DNA from: Iris pallida
Taxonomy: Eukaryota > Streptophyta > Magnoliopsida > Asparagales > Iridaceae
Length of the DNA stretch: 64,000 nucleotides
Direction of reading: 5' to 3'
NCBI GenBank assembly: GCA_029216955.1
Contig: JANAVB010007000.1
Location: 2,219,300-2,283,299 of the forward strand
This document shows positions 35,932 through 46,206 of the stretch, piece by piece. A program made the translations under genes and the position numbers. Positions within the stretch are counted from its first letter, which is position 1; the number at the start of each line of letters is the position of its first letter. The notes under the pieces are model-generated. The model did not search any database, was not told where the DNA came from, and was given only the letters and a program-made list of their open reading frames with translations.

Positions 35932-36176
35932 CTACAAGAAAATTTGCTTATAGTTACGACGAAGATCAGTCACTAATATATATTAATAGTGACTGAATTT
36001 CGTCAGAAATGATATTAGTGACGGACTAAACACATGAGTAACGGAGTTAGAGTCAGTCACTACTACGAGCGACACTAATAATACTAGTGACGGATGAATT
36101 CCTAAATCCGTCACTATAATTGAACATGCCACGTAGATAAGTATTTATCTTTCAATATAAAAAAGTATTTAATATT

Positions 36177-36415
36177 TATTACTAACTAATTAGTCAGTCA
36201 CTATTGTTTGGTCATTAATAATTATTACTAACTAATAAGTCAGTCACTATTGTTTGGTCATTAGTAAAATTATTACTAACTAATATGTCAGTCACTAATG
36301 TTTGATCATTAACAATTATTACTAATAATAAATCAGCCATTATTGTTTGGTCATTAATAAAATTATCACTAATTAATAGGTCAGTCACTAATGTTGGGTC
36401 ATTAATAAAATTATA
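36177..36415. repeat. Tandem repeat of about 52 bp in the CACTA-like element
   Basis: About five units built on ATTACTAACTAATAAGTCAG followed by TCACTATTGTTTGGTCATTA, with indels; each unit contains a GTCACTA motif. Confidence 0.85.
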
Positions 36416-37045
36416 ATTCTTTTGAACCACATTCCTAATTGTTTGATATGTCATTAATAATAATATTAAATCATTTATTACTACTTGATCCATAAGTAGA
36501 AGCTAATTTCTTTCCACCACATTTGCTGAAATCACAATTTCTTCATCCAAGATAGTATAAGTGGACTCTTACTAAAAAAAATTGAAGCCAAAAATAATAT
36601 ATTCATCAGATTAGACAAATAACTCAAAAATAAAATATACTCCAAAACAAAGTTAAGTCTGCTATTAACAAAAAAATACATTGTACATCAACACAAATTG
36701 ATCTTCTAAATTTTAATGATGAAACATGATAAAGTACTCGATTTTGCGTCACACCAAGTCCCTGACCACGTACTCGATTTTGCGTATTCGGTCCCATTGC
36801 TTGGACATTCGCTCTTTGTCGTAATCCCAACGTCTCATATCACTAAAAAGAAATAGTCACATTCCTACGCAAATAAAATTAGAAAATTGTAGAAACAAAC
36901 AATTAAAGAATATAAAAATAGCGTAAATAGGGAAAGAAGATTATGGTTAGGGTTTTAAAATTTATTTGAGCCGGTGGGATTTCTCTATGGAACCGATGTG
37001 ACTTCCTTCCTGGACGAAAACCGGTGGAAAAGGGTTGAACTCCAC
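36416..37045. other. Interior of the CACTA-like element left of the copia
   Basis: AT-rich, with a repeated GTACTCGATTTTGCGT (36735 and 36771). No gene recognised. Confidence 0.5.
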
Positions 37046-37050
37046 TAACC

Positions 37051-37787
37051 TGTTGGGAACGAAGCGCGCAAACCGTTTTCCCAAACCAGAAAGTCCTGCG
37101 AGAGAACCGAGCAAAAGCACACAAACCAAAAACGTCAAACACAATCGCAGACACAAAGATTTTTGACGTAGAAAACCCTTGCGGAAAAAACCACGGGACG
37201 ATCGGAGTCCAACCCTGAAGAACCTCCACTAATGGAATAAAAAGAATACACCCTCTACAAGCTCCTCCCGATCCAACACGGATCACCACAACTCACTTGA
37301 AAGAAGAAAAATTTTGATTGCGGACTCCGAAGAACAAGAGACGCCGAAAAATTATTCGAAGCAATCTCTCCTTCACAATAGTCCTTAATCCTCTCCCTCT
37401 CTCTCTCAAAGATTGTAAAGCACTCTTTGTTTTGAGATGATTTTACAACTAGCATGCATCACCCTTTTATAAGCCCTTGATAACCCATACATGGAAGGCC
37501 AAATATATATGGAAACTTCCAATATAAATTAATTATATATTTAATAGAAATCCAATCATAATTAGCTTACCATAATTGGAAACCCAATAATATGGAAAGC
37601 TACTATATGAAGGGTCCAATCATAAATATATAATAAAAGTAAATATGGAAATCCAATCATATATTTTCTTACCATATATGTACCAAAATAAAATCCATGC
37701 ACTCCCCAAGCTTCTCCGACACACGGATGGCGCTCGTCGCTCTCCGGGGTATTCTCCACATAGGTGGGGTTCCCACCCACTCCAACA
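37051..37787 (-). repeat. 3' LTR of the Tork-like copia
   Basis: 737 bp; minus-strand TATA box CTTATAAAAG at 37464-37473. Near its outer end the 15-mer GGTGGGGTTCCCACC (37763-37777) is inverted relative to the other LTR. Confidence 0.92.
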
Positions 37788-37800
37788 AATCTTCCCCTTC
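37788..37800 (-). promoter_or_regulatory. Polypurine tract of the Tork-like copia
   Basis: GAAGGGGAAGATT on the minus strand directly abuts the 3' LTR and would prime plus-strand DNA synthesis. Confidence 0.85.
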
Positions 37801-39894
37801 ACAACTATGTGGAGGAGGTCGTCATCCCGACGATCTGCTTGTAGTACTCAAACTTCCCTCTCGGAAGAACCTTCGTGAGCATGTCCGCTCCATTGGCGCC
37901 GCATCCTTCTTCTCAACCACATCCCGTATCTAATGATACCGAGTCTCGATGTGCTTGGACCGACTATGAAATGTCTGGTTCTTCACAAGGTGAATAGCAC
38001 TCTGACTGTCGCAAAGCAAAGTATACTGCTCTTGCTTCAGCCCTATTTCCTGCAGCAGCTTCTTCATCCACAGCAACTCCTTGCAAGCCTCCGTCGCCGC
38101 AATGTACTCTGCCTCTGTCGTCGACAAGGCAACACACTTCTGCAATCGCGACTGCCACGATACCGCTCCTCCAGCAAACATCATCACATAGCCTGAAGTC
38201 GATCGCCTCGTGTCTACATCTCCAGCCATATCAGCGTCAGTATACCCAACCAGCTTTGGCTCGTCACCACCAAAAGAAAGTCTCCAATCGGCAGTGCCCT
38301 GAAGGTATCGTAGAATCCACTTGACCGCACTCCAATGTACCCTTCCAGGATTTGAAAGGTACCTGCTAACTGTGCCAACTGCATGAGCGATGTCTGGCCT
38401 CGTACACACCATAGCATACATAAGACTTTCCACAGCTGAAGCATATGGAACCCGCTCCATATCTTCTTTTTCGTCCTCGGTAGATGGACACTGCTCCTCA
38501 GTGAACTTAAAGTGAGCCGCAAGGGGGCAACTCACTTTCTTCGACTCGTCCATACCGAAATGCTGAAGTACCCGGTAAATGTACTTCTTTTGGGACAAAT
38601 GTAGCAGCTTGGACTCTCTCTCTCGGCTGATCTCCATCCCAAGAATAGTCTTTGCTGTACCCAAATCCTTCATAGAGAAGGTCGCGCCCAGTTGGCGCTT
38701 CAACTCCACTATCCTAGTGGCATTCTGACCCACTAATAGCATATCATCTACATATAGCAATAAAATGCTAAAATCATCCTCGGCAAAGTACCTCACAAAT
38801 ACGCAATGGTCCGACGTCGTCCGTGCATAGCCATGCTCCCCCATAAACGACTCGAACTTCCTGTACCACTGCCTCGGAGCCTGCTTCAGACCATACAAGC
38901 TCTTCCTCAACCGGCAGACCAAATGTGACTTGCCCTTCTCACAGAATCCCTCTGGCTGCTCTATGTATAACTCCTCTTCAAGATCACCGTGGAGGAATGC
39001 CGTCTTCACGTCCATCTGCTCGACCTCCAAGTCGAAACTGGCTGCCAATGCTAGCACCACCCGAATAGACGACTGTTTGACGACTGGCGAAAAGATCTCA
39101 TCATAATCCACGCCTTTCCGCTGACCGTAGCCTTTAACTACCAGCCTCGTTTTGTATCGAGGGCGAGTAGCATCATCCGTCTGCTTCACTCTAAACACCC
39201 ATCGATTTTTTAAAGCCTTCTTGCCCTTTGGCAACCGTATCAGCTCATAAGTGGAATTGGCATGTAAGGAACTCATCTCCTCCTGCATAGCCTCCATCCA
39301 CTCCTGCCTGTGTTCGTCTTCCATAGCCTCTGCAAAACTTTCGGGCTCTCTCCCGTCAGTCAATAGCCCATACTCACCCTGTGAGTATCTCGTAGATGGT
39401 CGACGCTCTCTGTCGCTCCTTCTTAGTGGAGCCACTGGTGCTGGCTGTATACCAACAGCCTCCTCCTCTTCAGGAACTGCCTCCCCAGCATGCTCATCCT
39501 CCTGAGGGACACCCTGACCACCATCAGCAGGTTGATGATCAAGGTTGGGAGCAACTCCATGTACTGGCTCCCCCATAATTGGATCCTCTGCGATGTCCTC
39601 TGGAAACTGATCGAAGCGAAATGACTCTAACTCAGGCAATTCCTCAGCCTCAGAAGGCGTCTCGAAATCCTGAGTGTTGGTCATGGTCTGATCCTCGACG
39701 AATATCACGTCCCTGCTTCTGTAGAGCTTTCTTCCCACCGGGTCGTAGAGTCTATAACCAAACTCATCCCGACCGTAGCCGAAAAAGATGCATCGCCTCG
39801 TCTTCGGCTCAAGTTTGGTCCTCTCGTCCTTCAGTACATGCACGAAGGCCTTACAGCTCGCAGGTGATTGTATGACGGCTCTTTGCCGTACCAT
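37801..39894 (-). pseudogene. pol: Tork-like copia reverse transcriptase and RNase H
   Basis: A 654-codon minus frame (39894-37930). It begins at the end of integrase (CKAFVHVLKDER), crosses an acidic, variable linker (residues about 75-200), then RT (RYKTRLVVKGYGQRKGVDYD, residues about 245-264; catalytic YVDD at 381-384, codons near 38742-38753) and RNase H (YTDADMAGD; TTEAEYIAA; CDSQSAIHLVKNQ). These active-site residues look intact. At 37930-37932 a TAG stop follows ETRYH; the remaining C-terminal residues (MLTKVLPRGKFEYY) are readable to about 37830, but only after a frame change. The start lies downstream of a frameshift, so no full polyprotein can be made. Confidence 0.88.
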
Positions 39895-40568
39895 ACTTTG
39901 TCAGGCACATCACCTTGCAAAGGAGCACTAGGAGATAAATTAATAACATAAGCAGCTCTGAGAAGTCCCTCACCCCAATAACTGTCTGGCAAGTTTGCTT
40001 CTGACAGCAAACACCGCACCCTCTCCATCAGTGTCCTATTCATGCGCTCTGCTACACCATTGAGCTGAGGTGTCTTGGGTGGAGTCTTCTGGTGTCTTAT
40101 CCCCTGCTCTCTGCAATAAGCATCAAAGGGACCAATGTATTCGCCGCCGTTGTTGGACCGAACACACAATAACTTTTTGCCCGTCTCTCTTTCAACAGAG
40201 GCCTGAAACTCTTTGAAAGTAGGCAGCACCTGATCCTTGGTCTTTAAGGCATAGACCCAAACCTTCTTGGAACAGTCATCAATAAAAGTTACAAAGTAAG
40301 AAGCACCACCAATAGATTTTACCTTCATAGGACCGCAGACATCCGAGTGAATCAACTCGAGCAACGCCGGCTTCCTTGAACTTAGGTGACTTTGGAAAGA
40401 CACCCTATTTTGCTTTCCAGCTAAGCAGTGCGTGCACTTCTCCAACTTTGTAGACTTGGGCCCTGGAATCACCTTCCTGTTCACCAAGTAGCTCATCCCC
40501 TTCTCGCTGATATGGCCGAGCCGCCTGTGCCACAACTTGGTAGACGCATCACTGACTGCGTTCACCTC
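39831..40568 (-). pseudogene. pol: Tork-like copia integrase with Asp to Asn at the catalytic site
   Basis: The GAG-pre-integrase domain (KLWHRRLGHISEKGM, CTHCLAGKQ: HHCC zinc site intact) is followed by the DDE core. The first Asp is in HSDVCGP. The second should be in RSDNGGEY but reads RSNNGGEY (AAC codon, plus-strand 40152-40154), a G to A change that removes an essential metal ligand. Glu in NGVAERMNR is present. The frame ends in RAVRPSCMY and a stop, caused by a small deletion near 39860 that also removes the expected VFGC; the reading continues in the next frame. Confidence 0.85.
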
Positions 40569-41804
40569 CTATTCCCCCTGTGCGCTCCCCTCCATATAGT
40601 AGAGACCGGACTTCTTGCTTCCTCTGGCAATCACCATCGAACCTCTGGAAAGCTTCCACTGACTATTTTTGAAGAGACTGAAGAATCCCTCATCATCCAA
40701 CCTTTCAACCGACACCAGGTTGAAACGGATATCAGGGACATGACGAACATCTTTGAGAACAAGAACTGCACCCGTCTTCGCCCTCAAATACACATCTCCA
40801 ACGGCAACCGCCTTTGACACATCTCCATTGCCCATCTTCAACACTCCACAGTCGCCTGTCGTATAAGTGGCAAATAGTGCCCCGTTGTGAGATACATGTG
40901 CTGAAGCCCCTGAGTCCACCAGCCAAGAATTGTCATCGCAGGCGAGGTTTGTGATAACCTCATCACCTACGACGATCACATCGCCTCCATGTATCGAAGC
41001 CGCCGCTGTAGTGTTCTCATCTTGCTTTCCCTTGTCGCCCTTCTTCTCTCTCTTCCAAGTGAAATAGTTCCGCTTGATGTGGCCCTTCTTGCCACAATGG
41101 TAACACTCCGAGTCCTCGTACCGACCCTTGGACTTCCTCCTGCTCTTGTCTCTGCCACCACCTGGACCCCTGCTTTTGCCCCTTCCGCGACTCTCCGAAA
41201 CTAGTACCTCTGAGTGATGGGATGTGGATGAAGTGCCCTGAGAACATCTTCGCATCTCTTCATTCAGTACCCCGCTCTTGGCAAACTCCAGACTAACCAC
41301 GCCTTCCAGAGCAGAAGCGATCATAGATACTCGTACGATCTCCCACGAGTCTGGCAATGTACATAGCAACCAAAGTCCTTGAACCTCGTCGTCAAACTTG
41401 ACTCCCATCAAGGATAGCTGGTCCACCATGCCCTGGAACTCACTCAAGTGATCCGTAATGGATGCACCATCTTTGTACCGCAGACCCATTATCGTCCGGA
41501 TCAGGAACAATTTATTTACCCCGATCTTTTTCGCATATAAAGATTCCAGCTTCTCCCACAACGTCTTCGCATGCTCAATATTGGCAACGTGGTTGTACAC
41601 GTTCTCGTCAACGAACTGCCGCATATACCCACACACCTGTATATGCTCGAAGTTCCAGTCCTCATCGGATTTGTCACTGGGATTCTCGGATGCAAATACT
41701 GGAAGATGCAGCTTCTTGACGAACAGCAAATCCTTCATCTTGCTCCGCCAATAATGGTAGTTGGTACCGTTCAGGTTCACCATGTGCATCGGCTTCGCGT
41801 CCAT
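40569..41804 (-). pseudogene. gag: Tork-like copia Gag and protease part
   Basis: 411 codons. The Gag start (NLNGTNYHYWRSKMKDLL) and capsid region are typical of the Tork/Tnt1 group. The zinc knuckle CYHCGKKGHIKRNY (41064-41105) has Tyr where the fourth zinc ligand Cys belongs. The aspartic protease site is intact (WLVDSGASAHVS near 40905). The frame ends at an in-frame TAG (40569-40571) and reading continues in the same phase into integrase. An intact element would have no stop there, so this is a nonsense mutation unless read through. Confidence 0.85.
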
Positions 41805-41854
41805 CTCTGCTTCCTGGTTTGATTGTCAACTCCTGACACTTCTTTGAACGCAAA

Positions 41855-41866
41855 GCTCTGATACCA
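41855..41866 (-). promoter_or_regulatory. Primer-binding site (initiator tRNA-Met) of the Tork-like copia
   Basis: TGGTATCAGAGC on the minus strand, three bases after the 5' LTR border at 41870. Confidence 0.9.
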
Positions 41867-41869
41867 CTC

Positions 41870-42610
41870 TGTTGGGAACGAAGCGCGAAAACCGTTCCTC
41901 CAAACCAGAAAGTCATGTGAGAGAACCGAGAAAAAGCACACAAACCAAAAATGCCAAACACAATCGCAGACACAAAGATTTTTGACGTGGAAAACCCTTG
42001 CAAAAAAAACCACGGGACGATCGGAGTCCAACCCTGAAGAACCTCCACTAATGGAATAAAGAGAATACACCCTCTACAAGCTCCTCCCGATCCAACACAG
42101 ATCACCACAACTCACTTGAAAGAAGAAAATTTTTGATTGCGGACTCCGAAGAACAAGAGATGCCAAAAAATTATTCGAAGCAATCTCTCCTTCACAATAG
42201 TCCTTAATCCTCTCTCTCTCTCTCTCTCAAAGATTGTAAAGCACTCTTTGTTTTGAGATGATTTTACAACTAGCATGCATCACCCTTTTATAAGCCCTTG
42301 GTAACCCATACATGGAAGGCCAAATATATATATGGAAACTTCCAATATAAATCAATCATATATTTAATAAAAATCCAATCATAATTAGCTTACCATAATT
42401 GGAAACCCAATAATATGGAAAGCTACTATATGAAGGGTCCAATCATAAATATATAATCAAAGTAAATATGGAAATCCAATCATATATTTTCTTACCATAT
42501 ATGTACCAAAATAAAATTCATACACTCCCCAAGCTTCTCCGACATACGGATGGCGCTCGTCGCTCTCCGGGGTATTCTCCACATAGGTGGGAACCCCACC
42601 CACTCCAACA
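41870..42610 (-). repeat. 5' LTR of the Tork-like copia
   Basis: 741 bp, matching 37051-37787; TATA box at 42285-42294 on the minus strand, then a GA-rich leader (AGAGAGAGAGAGAGG on the minus strand). The 15-mer at 42586-42600 reads GGTGGGAACCCCACC, the inverse of the other LTR. Confidence 0.92.
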
Positions 42611-42615
42611 TAACC

Positions 42616-43242
42616 TAGAGTGGACGAAGAGAATTGAACTCCACTGACCTCTCTAGATAAGCACCTTTAAAACAAAACAAAAAATTATTAGAGAAGGGGG
42701 GATGAGTAAATAACGGAAGAAATGAGAGAATTACAAGGAGAAGGAAATCCTCATGACCTAGAGAAGGATGAGAGGAGGAGGAGAGGAGGAGAAAATTTTA
42801 GAGGAGTAAATATTTAGAGAATGAGAGAATCATAAACCATTTATGACCAAATATTCTGTAAAGGAAAAAATGATGGCACAGGTGAGAAAAAAGTGGCGTC
42901 CAATTTTTCAATACCGCTAACTCGGTCCCATAAATATTTAAAATTATTATATTATTTTTTTCTTATTTAATTTATTATTTAATATTAAAATATTTTTTTA
43001 TTAGCGACTGTTTTAAAAGTCCGTATATTTTTCATGAAACATATTTAAAATTTTCACGTCTATCTTCTCATTTAATAATTAAATAAAGTTTAGTGACTGC
43101 ATAGTCTGGCACCATTAAATATTTATTCCGTCAGAAATAGTATTACTAATGTTTTTCTTAATCCGACACAATTAATCTTCTATTAGTGACTGAATATTCA
43201 TTTTTTCCAGACTTCCGTCATTATAAGCAAAATTTCTTGTAG
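42616..43242. other. Interior of the CACTA-like element right of the copia
   Basis: GA-rich then AT-rich, with TAGTGACTG motifs toward the end. No gene recognised. Confidence 0.5.
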
Positions 43243-45952
43243 TATATAAGGGTAATGCAAGATACGAATCAATGACGAACAAGCACTGAAAGTACAAGAT
43301 TTTTAATGTTAGTGATGATGTCATAGTGCACCTATGAAAGGAGAGAGTAGCGGTTGGCCAATATGAAAAGCTTTGAAGTTTGGACATTTCAAAGTACCAG
43401 AAGGTTAATGAGAATGCATGTCATAGACATAGTAGGTTCCATGAGAGTTTCATCAACATTCAACATGGTAGACCTATACAATCATCATATAGGGATGAGA
43501 CACTTTATCCAGGCATGAACAAGAAAGAACTTTGGTCGATTTTTCTACAAGCTGAGAAGCCTGACGTGGACATTGTAATAGAACTAGCCCAATTTATGGC
43601 CCTTGAATGACATACCCAGTGTATGCCACCGATATACTACTTGTATGCTTGATGTGAAAAAAAATTGAGACAAAGATTGGCATAAAAATTTGACAACTTT
43701 TGACATACAGCCATAATGCCGGTTCACAGCATATGACCTATTTTTTTTATCGAATTTTGGATAACCTTTTGGTCTATTATTGTTTTATTTCGTATTTTGG
43801 TAGGAATTAAGTCGTATATTTTTTTTATAATAGAACCTCGTAAGATAGTAGAGACAAGTTCATTAACATAATTTTAATTTATATTCAGGATTTTTTTTGT
43901 GTTTTTAGCGATCTTCATTTTCGTGCAATGTCATCTAATATAAAAAGCGGCACTATATGTCTTCAAGTAAACTAGAAATATGGGGCCAGCACGAAAGCCG
44001 TAGATTCAAATTCTTCCTTAACATTTGTCAAGTCAGAGAAAAGGATACCTCAAACACAAAAAAACAAAAAAGTAAACTAGAACCTGCTTCATACTAGATC
44101 AGTATATATTAGCATTGTTTTAGATAAACTTGGCCATATATATTGCCAGCAAATCTTGTTTGCAAACGGCATTATAGGGCCTTCACTTCCAACTCCTAGA
44201 ATGCTCTTTCATAGCGAGGTAGTTAACTTGGGCCCATAAGGACGTTGGGGGCAAACACAGTGACGTATCGACGGCCCATAAATCAGTCGGCTGGGCCCAT
44301 CTCTAACAAAAATATATTATAATTGAGTAGTTTAATAAATTCGTTGGGTGCCTGATCTTGGTTACCCATAACTACTCTTTATATATACTAATCTTCACGT
44401 ACGATTCACGCACCAAAAAATAATTTATAATATAACTAAATAAAAATAAAAATTATATTAAAATAATTTTAATATATTCTATTAAAAATTGTTATAGATA
44501 TGTTTTTGAATTCTGAATATATGTTTAAGTTTAAATTATATAGGATTTTATGATTTTTTTTTAACTTTAGTGATATAGATATATTGGTGGTATTTAGAAG
44601 TTTTTTTTAATTATTTTTAATTAAGTGAGGATATATATACGAATTAGACCACTCATTTTTAATTGTTTTCAAGCCTCTTTATATAGTAAAAGTTAAAAAA
44701 TTTCCACCATAATTCTTCAATATAGCAAGAAGACTTCATCTCAAGAAAAAGAAATCTAAAACCCTTTCTACACTGATCCTAAGTCCAGAATAATTATCCG
44801 TTGTGAAATTAATAATAAAATCAACAAACCCTAAAAAAATCCTTTGTATCAAAATTTTAGAACATTGACGAGGATTGAGTTAAATATTTATATTATTCTA
44901 ACACGTCCTATAGGTCAAAAGTCAATCTTATAGGCCAAGAACTGGATTCACACAATAGTGGTTTACTTTTAATCCACTAAAAAGACACTCTAGAGAGTGG
45001 TTCAGACCATGGTTAATACTGTGTAAAAGTTCATGTTATTTGCACAAAAACTCATTGTGAGAATTGAGGATTACTAATTTTAATATTTAAACATGTGGCA
45101 AATGTCCATTACCATCTTAAAATTGCAGAACAGGGGAGTTCACCTTACAAGGATGAATAACAAAGCACAAATACTGAAATAAAAGCACACAAAGACATAA
45201 ATATAACGTAGTTAAGCCAAGGTGGACATAAACATATCGGGCAAGAAAAAAAAACTTTATTGAATCAATGAGAGAAACCTTACAAAAGTTTATGTAAACA
45301 AATATAATATCATGGAACCCTCTTTTAAGAGATCTTCAACAAGCTCTCTCCTTCTTCTCTTTCTAGATGCCCTTAGGGATACCATTTCTTCACAAGAAGA
45401 GCCTTCTTATTCCTCAAGCCCATTTTAGAAAACAATTAATATAGACCCCAAAAATTTGAGCAATCCTAGCCGTAAAAATAAAATCAAAATCTGACCCAAA
45501 ATGGGCTCGACCCATATGGATCAAAATTCCGGTAGGGAGTTGGTATTTCGACTCCTAATTGTTGCTCACGGGATGAGTTGGAAATCCTACTTGTAACTCC
45601 CCTTCCCGAATTTGCAATTTTTTTATTTATTTTAGAATATGTTACAATAAGATTTAATATTATTCTCGAATAATTGATTTGATCAACTACTAGATTAAAT
45701 TTGATCAATCTATGATTAACTTATTTATGTTTATAGAAAAGAATTTGTAAATTAATTTATAGAAATATACAGTATTTACTTGATGGAACTAACTCTTTTT
45801 ATTAGTATGATGAATATTGAATTTAGTTTGCATTAAATTAGTTTAAAATTATCGAATATCATCTTTGAATGACAATAAGATTTATGAAATTATTTTGAAG
45901 TAACATTTTAGATTAATAAAAATATATTTTAAAAATCAAGTATTATAACTAT
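43243..45952. other. AT-rich intergenic DNA
   Basis: No gene recognised. The 76-codon frame 43380-43610 (contains PGMNKKELWSIFLQAEKPD) has no family I know. Around 45120-45400 the plus strand (ATAACGTAGTTAAGCCAAGG, then CTTTATTGAATCAATGAGAG) resembles the R/U5 part of a copia LTR read backwards, perhaps an old solo LTR; no ends could be placed. Confidence 0.45.
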
Positions 45953-45957
45953 GAATA

Positions 45958-46172
45958 TGTTGTAAATATGGATAAATTACCATTATTATTTGGTGGCTAT
46001 AACTTATGCCTTTTGGTTATCCATAACCTATGGCTTTTAGTATTATTCTATTTAATTGTCATCATGATAGTAAGCTCATTTGTAAGCCTATATAAGAGGC
46101 TCTTGTCAAGTTGATCAATACAAGTGAATGAAGAAATAATTTTCTCCATCTCCTTTTCTTTGTTTTACAATA
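45958..46172 (+). repeat. 5' LTR of the gag-less copia
   Basis: 215 bp, TGTTGTAAATATGG...TTTTACAATA; TATA box TATATAAG at 46089-46096. The single visible difference from the other LTR is TTTTCTCC against TTTCCTCC. Confidence 0.93.
46089..46096 (+). promoter_or_regulatory. TATA box of the gag-less copia
   Basis: TATATAAG, about 75 bases before the LTR end; the equivalent in the 3' LTR is at 49677-49684. Confidence 0.7.
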
Positions 46173-46186
46173 CGTTATCAGCACGA
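46173..46186 (+). promoter_or_regulatory. PBS-like site of the gag-less copia
   Basis: CGTTATCAGCACGA starts at the LTR border. Variants of this motif follow the LTR in several plant copia families; it departs from the standard TGGTATCAGAGC and may pair with an internal part of a tRNA. Confidence 0.5.
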
Positions 46187-46206
46187 TTGGTATAATTGAA
46201 TCACAT

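Larger units (their letters stand above)
37051..42610 (-). mobile_element. Tork/Tnt1-like Ty1/copia retrotransposon
   Basis: LTRs of 737 and 741 bp (TGTTGGGAACG...CTCCAACA on the plus strand) with a perfect TSD TAACC (37046-37050 and 42611-42615). The minus-strand order is 5' LTR (41870-42610), PBS, gag, protease, integrase, RT, RNase H, PPT, 3' LTR (37051-37787). Coding is nearly complete but broken by a TAG after the protease part, a frameshift at the integrase end, and a stop plus shift at the RNase H end. Two key residues are also changed. LTRs are about 97% alike by eye, so the insertion is fairly recent and later than the CACTA-like host element. Confidence 0.92.
35932..43242. mobile_element. 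Degenerate CACTA-like DNA transposon, split by a copia
   Basis: Inverted ends CTACAAGAAAATTTGCTTATA (left, first 20 shown as CTACAAGAAAATTTGCTTAT) and CTACAAGAAATTTTGCTTAT (right, other strand) agree at 19 of 20 bases. They match the common plant CACTACAAGAAA terminus but lack the CA. Both ends are flanked by TATAT. Subterminal TAGTGACGGA / GTCACTAAT motifs recur at 35960-36120 and 42990-43230. Without the nested copia it would be about 1.7 kb, with no coding capacity, so it is a MITE-like non-autonomous copy. Confidence 0.65.

Noticed and set aside
39251..39875. Plus-strand ORFs opposite the Tork-like pol
   Set aside because: They mirror a long minus-strand frame with clear RT and RNase H motifs.
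43380..43610. 76-codon ORF as a host gene
   Set aside because: No recognised domain, no promoter or splice context, and it lies just outside a degenerate transposon.
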